DNA of 64,000 bases, from the NCBI RefSeq assembly GCF_018143015.1, contig NC_054743.1, positions 63,455,244-63,519,243 on the forward strand, written 5' to 3'. Numbering within the stretch: the first letter of the stretch is position 1; the number at the start of each line of letters is the position of its first letter. The notes beneath the pieces are model-generated. The model searched no databases, was not told the origin of the DNA, and was given only the letters and a program-made list of their open reading frames with translations. The stretch comes from Lytechinus variegatus (Eukaryota > Echinodermata > Echinoidea > Temnopleuroida > Toxopneustidae). The translations under genes and the position numbers were made by a program. Shown here piece after piece: positions 25,001 to 37,000 of the stretch.

Positions 25001-28000
25001 CCGGTATAACTTTAGTCCACCTTTGTGAATTCGGGCCATTATTATTCATTGTTTTAAACATTGTTTTTTTTTCAGAGTTCATTGAAGATCTAAAAAACCC
25101 AGTTAATAAAATGCTCATACATACCTCTTTGTCTGACAGTGACTCTACAACAATTCTTTCAACAGTGGCTTTGTCAATCCATTCGCTCCTTGAAACATTC
25201 CTGGATTCAAAGCACAAACAATAGACAAAATATCACATTTGAAAAAAAAATCACTATCTTATGAGAGCAGTTCAATTAAGATTTAAAAGTATTTTAGATT
25301 CATGTCAAGCTGCCAGTTGAAGTGTGACTAATTATGAGTAATTGTAAATTTTCTTTCAGCTTTTTATTTTTCAAACTTTACTTTTTAGAACATTCAGGAT
25401 GGATAGATCAAATACTTGTTATTAGCATCAAACACACTGTGGCGTAACCGGGTCCTGTCGGGCTAGCGTTCTGCCGTTGTGCAGTCTCCAGAACCCGGTC
25501 CACGCTTCTCCTCACGTTTATATCTCTTTTGGGGCAGATTCGCTCACAAAAGTCTATTGTGCAACGTGATACACTCTCTCATTCCTCTGAAATGCACCAA
25601 ATCGGAAACCCGCTCAATCACCCTAAATCATGCAAATGAAGCAACTTGGGAGATATTCAGTATACAGTTAAACGACGGTCTCCTGCGTTCTGAAATTGAG
25701 TTAAATAATATTTTTCATATGCTTTTTTTTTATATTCAGAAAGAGATTGTAAATGATACGTGTGTCTAAAATGTATATATATGTAAAATCTATGTAATAA
25801 TTGATTATGTTGTATTATGTTGAACATGTTGAACGCAGAAATAAATTTCAAGCAAACAAACAAACAAACTTGATTTATTCGGAGCTTACATCTTACAACT
25901 GCACACCACCGCAGCTCCCAGCGAACTGACGTACTTCTATAATCGCGAAGCATATCACAACATAAAAATATCGCCCTCTACGATTAAACTATGAAATACA
26001 TCTTCAAGGTTTAACTCACTATGCTACAATACTTTAAACAATACCATTTCCTTTTTTTTTTATAGGGGACCATGGCCATATGGAGAGAATGGGCAGTGCC
26101 CCTAGAAATTTTCACATACTCTTATAAATTTTCACGATATTCCATCCAAAGTGTACATCAGATGTACCCTTTTGGGATATTTTACAATGTTATCTATACA
26201 TAGATAGGACATTAGTGGTGCAGTTATAAATGCATATTTTGGTCTGCATGATTTGCTTGGGAAATTTACACATCTAAATCTGATGAAATGCCCAAAAGTT
26301 GGTGTATAAAAATTGCTATTCAATAATCTTGCTGTATAAATATTGCATGTTCCAAAGAATGCTGATCATTAGAGATAATTTAGATTATACTGGATGGCTT
26401 TTCTGCATGGGATACCATTATCCAGAAATATTCCACTTGTGTGGTCTAATATTGCACTCATCTACAGTTTGTGCAATATTGGCCTTAACTCGTGGAATAT
26501 CTCTATCACATTCTAGGCCATTCAAATATAATGAGTACTCACACAGGTTCAGAATCATGTACGAGGATTCCTTTTCTTATCATCTCATCTTCCTTGGCGA
26601 TGGCTTTATTCATCTGAGTAACTGTCTCCTGAAGAGAAAATTCAAGATACCGTATATCTAAGTAAGTCTTACCAAATGCGGCGTGAATACAGAGAATTTC
26701 TGACTGTCACTGTCAGGCAGTCAGTGGTCCTCAACTTTGCAAAATTCAAAAAGTTTAAAATTCAAATTCAAAAGTCTATTGATATAAAATCCTGACATAT
26801 ATGGATCATCATCAAAAACAAAGAAACATAAGAAAAAAAAATAATACAACATAAACATAACATAGTGACAACGAGGTATTAAAAAAAAAGAAAAATAAAA
26901 ACAAACAATACAAAGAAAAAAAAACAGAAGAAAAATACCAATCTTGGATGCAATGTCAGATGCGAGATACATAAATGCATACATACACCCATATACAAAT
27001 ACATAAGTATAATATCATATTTTACTTTCAAGCATCCTAAGTCTCTACATGTACATATAATTTATTCCTATACATGTAACACATAATTTGCTAATATCCA
27101 TATCATTGCTACCTAATATTAATTGGAATTTGTTCTTGTTAGTTATTTTCATAAAATCCGGCATGATTGCATGATTGCACTTTACATGATTCAGTGCATC
27201 CTCCAACTCTCCTACCCCCCTCTCTCTCTCTCTCTCTTTCTCTCTTGTTCTCTTCCTTCTGACCCATCATAATCAACTACTTCACCATTGTTCCTCTTGT
27301 TCTCTTTCTCATAATCTTATAATCAGGCATACACACTCTCTACAGGGCAATTTCATATTAGAATGATCAAACTTTTTGTACGTCCGACATCCCGTTTTTC
27401 TCAAGTCCTACTTCACTTCATAAACTGACCAAGTCACGGTCAATTAGAGAACACTACAGACTGTCGAAAGAACAAAAAAATCAGAGACAAAAATTTTCAT
27501 GAAGGTCCCACATATAGGGGGTCGGGTGTACATATCTTATGGAATTGCCCTCCATCAATATCTCCTCCTCTCTCACTCTCTCATTCACCCTATTCCTTAA
27601 AACTGCGTATGTTATCCTTGCCATGACTTTTCTCAATATACTTACTAGCAATCTAAATGTACAAGTCTTTTGACTATTATACGCTATATAAATACAAATG
27701 ATACAAGTTGATATACATACATTTAACAATCTCATATCTTCCTTCAAATCTGCATCAGTAAGTATGTAATCTGGCATTCAGAAATGTTTTGAAAAAAGTT
27801 TAAGAAAAATTCATTTCAAACAATAGTATTTTGATTCATACTCTACCATCTACTCTGACTCACATGCATCAGATTGTAGTAGTTTGGTTTGCCGGTGTAG
27901 AACAAGGCATCGAACGGTCTACCGTCCGCTCCAAACTGGGCTGCTTTCTGGGGCGGGTAGTAGTCCGCCGGGGGTTTCATCATGGGCCTGGCCTTCTTGT

Positions 28001-31000
28001 CAAACAGGCCCGATGGAAACAGGTATTCTATGGCCCTCTAGATAAAAAAAAAAAATTACAATAACAAAATATTAGAAATACATACACGTAATACTTTGCA
28101 CAATAATCATAAAAATCATTGAAATACCCTGAAATTTTGCCTGAAAAAAATTAATCTTTATAGACCACAGAAATCAGATCAACTGAGGAGAAATTTGAGT
28201 TTGAAGAGATTATAACCACTGGTGGATCAAGGGGGGGGCAAAGCCAGCCCATGCCCCCCCCCTTGAGAACCACAATTAAAAATGTGTAATGTAAAAATGT
28301 TGTGAAAACAAAAGTATGCCCCCCCCCCTTTGGAATGAGAAAACCTTTCCTTTTTTTTTGCTAATCAAATTTTTTCGTGGACGGAATATCCTAAAAAAAA
28401 AATTTAAACCCTTTTTTTCGGGGGGGGGGGGCCTTGTCAAATTTTTTGTGGACAAAATAGCCTTAATTTTTATTAAAAACCTTTTTCTGTTTTTTTTTTG
28501 GCATGTCAAATTTTTCCTTGTAAGAATGAGTCCCCCCCCCTTTGGAACTTCATCAAAATCGGATGTAAAATAAGAAAGTTATGACATTTCGCTTATTTTT
28601 CACAAAACTGTTCTATGCTTAAGTCAGTGATATGCAAATTGTCACTATTAAACTCACTCACTATTTCTTTTGTTTTTTGTCTGAATTATACAATATTTCA
28701 ATTTTTACATATTTGACAATTAGGACCCCCTTGCTTGAACCATAAAATGTTAAAACAATGGAATTCCACATGTTCAGGGAGGAATGAAACTTTGTTGCAC
28801 ATGACAATGAGGAGAAAATCAAAATATTTCATATAATAAAATTCCAAAGAAACAGTGAGTGGGTGACATCATTGGTTCCCTCATTTGCATACCGACCAGT
28901 CCAGGATGTGCATATAACTGTTTTGAAAAATCAAGCGAAACTTCAAAATGTTGTAACTTTCTTATTTTACATCCGATTACGATGAACATTTCAGCGTTAT
29001 GTTTGTTTGATTTTTCTCTTTCTATTCAAATCAGCTTTTTGTTGCGGTGGACTTGTCCTTTTGAGCCCTGGAAATCCACATTCACTGCAATGTTAAAGCT
29101 TATAAATCCAATGTAGAAGATTTAAGCCATGACGAAATATCATTGTTAATTAAAGGACAAGTCCACCCCAACAAAAACTTGATTTGAATAAAAAGAGAAA
29201 AATTCAACAAGCACAACACTGAAAATTTCATCAAAATCGGATGTAAAATAAGAAAGTTATGGCATTTCAAAGTTTCGCTTATTTTCAACAAAATAGTTAT
29301 ATGAACGAGCCAGTTGCATCCAAATGAGAGAGTTGATGACATCACTCACTCACTATATCTTTTGTATTTTATTATATGAAATATGAACTATTTTGATTTT
29401 CTCTTCATTGTCATGTAAAATGAAGTTTCATTCCTCCCTAAACACGTGGAATTCCATTATTTTAACATTTTGTGCTTCAGGCAAGGAGGTCCTAATTGTC
29501 AAATTCGTAAAAATTGAAATATTGTATAATTAAAACAATAAAAAACAAAAGAAATAGTGAGTGAGTGACATCATCGACACTCTCATTTGGATGTAACTGG
29601 CTCGTTCATATAACTATTTTGTTGAAAATAAGCAAAACTTTGAAATGTCATAACTTTCTTATTTTACATCCGATTTTGATGAAATTTTCAGCATTGTGCT
29701 TGTCTGATTTTTCTCTATTGATTCAAATCAACATTTTTCTGAGGTGGACTTGACCTTTAAGTTTATGAGATTATCATGTAAAATCACAAAAATTATCTAA
29801 CAAAAATAAATTATATCCTGCACACCATATACCGGTACCTTCTTAAAGATAAATTCCAGTAGTTGCAGTAAACACTGATTTCATGAGAAAGTCTGTAAAA
29901 CAAGGCATAATTGTCAGTATATCATCGAGGATCTATATCTGGTACCGTTACATAAACTGAACTTGGTGAAATCTTGAAATCTACGCTGGAAAATGTTCAG
30001 ACTGAAGATCCCCAACACAGATAAGCGCACGTGGGACAGTGTATAATTATTGCTTCGAATGACGGGCCCGACGCTCTACCCGAATCCCGTGCTTATTTGC
30101 TGATTTCTCAGCAATTACACAATTTCTTCCAGAATCCTTTGGCACAAACGTTTTATTTTATTATATACAAACAGAAACTTTGGTGGTCATTTCATTGGAT
30201 TCTGTACGATCTCATTTTGATATCGTTACCAAAACTAGCATTTACCTTTAAGCCTTAGGGCATAGATAATCTAGTTATTGGAATAGTGACACTCACTATT
30301 TGGGGGATTTCACCCAAAACTGGATATAGGCTTTAATTAGTAATTTAATTCAAATATTGAAATTACAATGTATAAATAGTTACCAATTGAAGGGAATGGT
30401 GTGTACATGTGAACCATTTTATTTGAAATTATGAGAAACGAGTGCCAGCTACATTGTAACTAGGCAGTTGGGACAACTCGTTCTCGGCCCCCCCAAAAAA
30501 AAAAAATAAATAAAATAAAAAATACATGTAGTTGCCGAGTTGTATATATATCAGCTCGCAATTTGGTTGATAAAAATTTTCATAGAATACAAATTTATTG
30601 CAATGTTTTCTATTAAGATTTCATTTGATTTGAGTATGTGTTTAAGTATCAATCTTACCAATGGGTTAGGTTTACACTTTCGGTGGGCCCGAGTTGTCTC
30701 AAGTGTCCGGTTGACAAGGGACCTGTCTGAATACAAATTGTTATAATTGATCCAATCAACCTCAACTAGATGGATGTCATTATTTTTTCGACAGGAAATT
30801 TGCACACTGTTCTCTGTATACAAGGAGAAGCACACTATATATCTTGAAAACATTTGGAACAAACATATTTTCTAGATGTGGTTGGCTTTCCATAGTTGCG
30901 GTTGATCGGATCAATCACAACTCTTTGTAAGACAGAACCCTGCTGCCCAACTTTGGCAAAAAGGAAGCAAGTGACACACTGTTAAATTTGAATTATTGTT

Positions 31001-34000
31001 GTTTCTGAAACACCCTTTGCATGTTGCACGTTCAGGCAAAACAAAAAGATATTGAAGAAAAATATGCTGCTAAACTGCACCAACTCCTATGTAATTGACG
31101 AACACATTGCTCATTTACAGCAAATGATACTTTTGTAACTTGCTTCCTTTTGCCAAAGTACGGAAGCCTGGACCCACGATGCCCATGAGTTAAACATTTG
31201 ACAATCAGCTGGAATTGATTGCTTTAAGTTGGGTTTTTTTCCTATCTTTAAGGATGCTATCAAATAAATTAGATAGCTCATTAGGACTAATAATTTCCTA
31301 TTAGACGACATAGCTCTCCCTTTTATTAAAGAATCTAAACCATATGTATGAATAGCTCTTCCTTCTAAATGTGCCCTATGACTTCATAAAGGGTGCCCCC
31401 TGATGAGATTAAAGTTTCCACTTACATTAACATCTTCCTGCTGAAAGTTCTCAGGATCCTCTCCCATCATATTCGCAAGGTGACGGCGCCCTCTCTCATA
31501 TGACAACTCCTCATGTTGGATCAACGTATCTGCATGACACAAATAAAGTCAAAATGCTTTAATATAGCCATTTCCTGCTTTGGTTGGTTATTAGAGCTGT
31601 AATGTGAATTTTACTTGAATTTATTGGAAGATTCCAAACATACAGAAGTGTCACGACTCACGACTATCAAACCTATTTTCAGCCATTCATTGTGAAAATT
31701 TGAAATTAATATTTTTCAATATCTAATGCCCATTCTTGGTAAAGTTTTCATTTTCGTGTACATAGAGAATTTTTTGCAATTGTCTTCATAGTGATTGGAA
31801 ATATTATTGCACTGTTTATCCGTTTTTCATTCCCCTTTCCTTTTGAGGCCTCAGTTTCAAGCTCTAAGCTTATTGAAGATGGAGGACTCCCACATTTCAA
31901 AATTACCATACATGATTTATGTTGAGAGATATATAACTGAAATGAATTGAGTTGCATTGAATATTTTTCTGCTACATGTTTCAGTAATATAAAAAAAAAG
32001 AGAGATTTTCAAGTATAATGATATTTCAATCAGAATGTCATTTACACCTACATGTATGTTATTCATTATTATGGTATGCTGAGGAAAAAAATGATTATAC
32101 TGGTATATACTTTTGTTATTGGAACGTCAAGATAAAGCAAATCAAATCATATAAGTTACAAACAATATTCTAAGACATACATGTAAGCTCATTCAATTCA
32201 AAGTGGCTATATTAAAAAAAACAAAGACATTTTATTTGGATGTAAAATCACAAACATATCTTGTATTTATACAGACTTTCATTTGATCCTTAAAATCACA
32301 CATATAACAGTTAAAAGGCATATATATATATATAAACCCCTCAAAAAAAGTTTTGCAACTTAGATTTGGGGGATGATATCTTTTTGGTTAATGAAGTATG
32401 AAAAATGAAACTGGTATCATTGGAAAGCTGAATTATTCCTCTTTACAATGACATGCCATTTGCTGTGATTATGTAATCATGGAATATGCAATCACCCTGA
32501 ACATTGAGAAAAGTCAGAAGTGAAATGTTGCAAAATGCATTGATTTCTAACAAGAGTCTCCATTTCTATAGAATTTCCACCATGCAGGTGACAGTGAATG
32601 CACTCGGTCCATCCTCGAAACAATTGGAAATTCGCTATTGGAAACGACGCATTTTGCAACATTTCATTTCTAACATTGCTGCGTATTATCATGTCTGTGT
32701 ATTTCATGATAACACTAGCATTACAAATGACACATGATCGTAAAGAGGAATAATCATACTTTCCAATGATACCACTTTACATATGATGATGGCACACTAA
32801 GAAATTTATTAGCACTCAAACTTGAGTTGCAGAACTTTTTTTGAGGGGTTTATATATATACAATATAGTTTTGAATTTTCCATATATTATATATTTCTAA
32901 TATATCTTCTATGTTCAATTTTACTCAATGTGATGAAATCAAATTGACCTTTCATGACAATCTCACCATATCTTGAATGTTTATCTATTAATTTTAAATT
33001 CAAAAGAGGGGATATGATGGACTATAAAATTCCCCCAAATTGTCTTTCTGCTTTTTCTATGAAAACTCTTTATCCATGATGTATTCTTTAAAAATCTGTA
33101 TTACATGCCCTCCTATACAAAGAACACATGATCTACTAATCGATGTGATAAAAGAGGCAATTTAAGTAAAATATATGTATACTAAAGTAATGGGGAGAGA
33201 TGTTCACAAGTGACATCACACATCTTTGTTGCATTGCTAATTAAAGGATTTCCATAGCATTAGTGATTGCAATATTCAAATGCTCATAACTTTCTCATTA
33301 TTTGTCTGATTTTTCTCAAACTTTTGTTGATCTGTTTCTTTGATTTTTCTGTATTCCCACAAGCTATCTTGTTCCAAAGGTTTCATTCTCCTTTAAAATT
33401 AGTGCCAGTATTCAATTCAGTACTTACGCCAGATATTGAAGTATTCTACTACTCAGTATTCTGCTTTATCTTTGCTATTCAGTTTCTATTTTTGGCTAAG
33501 TACACATAATTACTATTTTGCTCAACTGTAAGTCAGCCCCCTAAACAGGCTTAAGTCTGGTAGGTTGCAGATAGGCTACATTTGCGCTGAAGGCTTTATT
33601 ACATCACAATAGATGTTTGTAAGAATTTTGATTAAAGTTGGCTTAACAAATAAAAGTAAATAAATCAAAGTGATTTCAATACAAGTTTAGTATTTTGCTA
33701 AGCAGGGTTGGCGATTTTTTTTATTTTTTTTTTAAAAATCAAAAAAATCTGATTTTTTTATTTAAATCAGATTTTTTTTATTTTTTTTATTTTTTTAAAA
33801 GTTCCTTCGAAAAAAAAGTGTAATTATCCCCCCTTACTCCTACAATGACATCAATATTGATGTTATACATTTCACCCCTAATATTGTTCTTAACCACATA
33901 TTTTGTAATTAAAATCCAGTAAAAATGGACAATTAAAAATAAATTTGAGGAATCATGTATCTGAACTTAATTCTATCATACATAGGCCTATGAAGGAATA

Positions 34001-37000
34001 TTCCATAGGGAATTCCCACTTCCCAGTGAGTAGAGAAAATTCCCCTCTGGGATTTTTCATTCAAATATTTAAAAAATCCAAGAGAAAAAAATCCCTTATC
34101 AAAACTGCCAACAAACCCTTTGCCAATTACTAGTATTCATGTATATTGTAAGAGAAATAATTCAAATCAATGATTTTTTTTTCAATTAGTCACAGCTTTA
34201 CAATAGTCAAAGAGAGACTACAACTGTATATGTTTAGGATCTTTTTAGTTTGATAAAAAGCTCTTCTCTTGCTACAGATATAGATGCAAAACTCTCAGTT
34301 TTGGAGAACAATATGAGAGATAGCTTAGTCAAAGGGTGACTATACTACATTATGTTACTGTGATTTTTTACATTAATCTACAATTTTTATTCCCATATTC
34401 TCTACAAAAAATCTGTTTGATCCATGAAGTATGAAAAAAATCTACTTACTTTTAACTTAAAGGATAAAAACTGCAAAACTGCTTAAATTACAACATATGT
34501 ATTACAAAAAGAAGTATTTTATTTTAAATGAGACACAGCTTACAACTGCCAATGATTGTAACTGAAGTACCTGCATCTAACATTTAAATGCAGTGTTAAA
34601 TGTTTATTCTGAGTTTTGCAAATTGTTGTTATAGAGCTCTTTCCATTATTACATGCAGATCTTCCATTATTTGAGGCACTGAACATAAAATGGGCTGCAG
34701 TGACTTAAAAGGTTTATAAGAGAAAGCTTTTCTCAACAGTCAAATTATGACTGTACTACATTATGTTAATGTGATTTTTATAATTATGTTATTTAAAACA
34801 TCAAATGTATGATAAATGTAACAATACGAAATAAGAGGCATGTTAAATATGTTGATTACATGCAGGTATCATTTTTTATTTTACATGACAGAAGTAGTTA
34901 TGTGTAGGCAAAGGATCAAAACTGGAAAACTGCCAACAAACCTTTTCTCATTGACTTTTATATATTACATGTAGGCCTATATATTTTTTTTTACAAACTG
35001 CTCTCTGAAAAGTCTTTGGATTATGTGAAAACTTTATGTTAAGAAAGAAATTGACTAATAATAACTGACAAAGAATGTAAAATTTCAGAAGAAAAACTCA
35101 ACATAATTTTTATTAGTACCTATTGACTACATCTGTAGTTTTTAAGGAATTACCTGATTTTATTAATTTGATTTTAATTTGTTTTAAGTTGATATGAAGA
35201 CTTTGTTGATCTTTTGTTGATATAAAGTTAATTCAAAGTATTTCAGTTGACTTGAAGAATTAAAACTGCATTGAACAAATACTTTGTCCATGATTTGTAC
35301 ATTTTTCAATGGAAGTGATTTAAATCAATGATTTTTTTTTAAAAAATCATGGTGATTTAAATCGCGATTTAAATCACGATTTAAATCAACGTGATTTAAA
35401 TCCGCCAACCCTGTTGCCAAGCCAAGTAAAATGGCTTTGATACCCTTCCAAATATTTGTAGACTTACATATAACTTGTAAGGCCAAAATATATGTACCCT
35501 TTTGCCTTGGTGCCCTCTGATAATCCAGTACATGTACATGTGTCCCATTGCAAAGTATATTTTACTATTGATGCCCATTTTCAATGTCCTTGGATACCCC
35601 TAGACTAAGCACTGATTTCCCTTTCCTTTAAAGTGCCCTATTAAGTCTATCCAAACAAAAAAGTGATTTTAATAAATATAAATCATAACACGAACTTCTC
35701 ACTTCAAGCCCTGGAACAGAGTAAGTGCTCTATAAATGTTGCATATTAAAATGGTTCATACCATACGCTCTCTACTACTCATCATCTCTACTCGCTGACG
35801 CAAGCCAGCATCTCCTCATCAGCTCTACTACTCAAGCTGTTCTCACTCAACATTCCTTCTGGTTTACAGTCCTTTTCAGGACTACTTTCAAGAAAGAATA
35901 CTCAATTCTCAAATCTCCACTTTCTCGCCTATCCATTTCTTCTCTTCTTCTATCCACTGTTTCTATAACACTCCACATGGTGTACCGTAAACCACATCAG
36001 TAATTGTACATGCAAACCTTCAAACAACATCCCATACGCTGTTCGTCTATCTTGTGCAGCAGCGATCACAGCAGCTACAGAATCCTTTGGTTTCTTCTCT
36101 GTCTTGGGTTGGGCATCTGTCGAGAACAGCTTCGACTGTGGGACGTCTGATACCTGAATTGAAATGACATAAAAATATGGTATTTTCACTTGTATTCCCG
36201 TGGTCTCATAGACCTTCTTGGCCCAAATTCTCAATAAGAGGTAATTATACCATTGTACAAATCCATGGACTGTGCAGATTTATTCCATTAACACGCTTGC
36301 GGAGCATTGTGGCCTAGTGGATTAGTCTCTGGACTTTGAAACAGAGGGTCCTGGGTTCGAATCCCAACCATGGCGTAATTTCCTTCAGCAAGAAACTGAT
36401 CCACAATGTGCTGCACTCAACCCAGGTGAGGTAAATGGGTATCGGTAGGAAGAAATTCCTCAAGAAGCTGTGTGCGCTGTGGACGCCCAGCTTAGCCGGG
36501 TAATATAGGAGCGCCTTGAGCACCTAACAAGGTGGATATGTGCGCAATATAAGTACCCTATATTATTATTATTCATTTTAAGCGCACTTTGCCAAAGAGT
36601 GCAATTAGATTTAACCTTGTGTACGCGATTAAATATTAAAGCTTAATAATTAATAATGTTAAAAATTTGCATAGTTCACGGTTTTGTACCATGGTACAAT
36701 TGAAACCTCTTTAGAGAATACAGGCCATAAGTTTCAGATTGCTGTTGTTGGTTTTAATGGTGCTCCAGCGAGCTTTTTTGTGTTTTGTGCACCAATTGCT
36801 GCAGAAATCGAACTCAGCTGCACTAAATGAAATGCAACAAATTTATGCGATTTGTAGGTTTAAAGTGTTGTTTATATTTGCCGCTTAGGCATGTATGGGG
36901 AGGGTTTCAAGGCTTTTTGATGAAAAAAAATGTCAAAATGTTTTAAAATATCATCATGGAGGGCTCAAGGCTAACTTTTAGGTGAGTGGAGCCAGCTGTC

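Larger units (their letters stand above)
16757..25037. mobile_element. PIF/Harbinger DNA transposon, decayed, 8.3 kb
   Basis: Ends are GGCCCGAATTCACAAAGGTG at 16757 and its exact complement ending at 25037, flanked by a 3-bp duplication ATT (16754-16756, 25038-25040). The subterminal GGACTAAAGTTATACC motif is repeated: the left end is tandemly duplicated (again at about 16866), and the right end has several inverted copies from 24830 on. It carries transposase remnants (19189-19320, 20452-20680) and a nested foldback (21984-22555). No intact ORF. It fills most of MRPS9 intron 6. Confidence 0.8.

Noticed and set aside
36301..36375. tRNA gene candidates (also at 63648, 3100 and 418)
   Set aside because: A and B boxes are present but each continues into a conserved SINE body, and cloverleaf pairing is poor; they are SINE heads.
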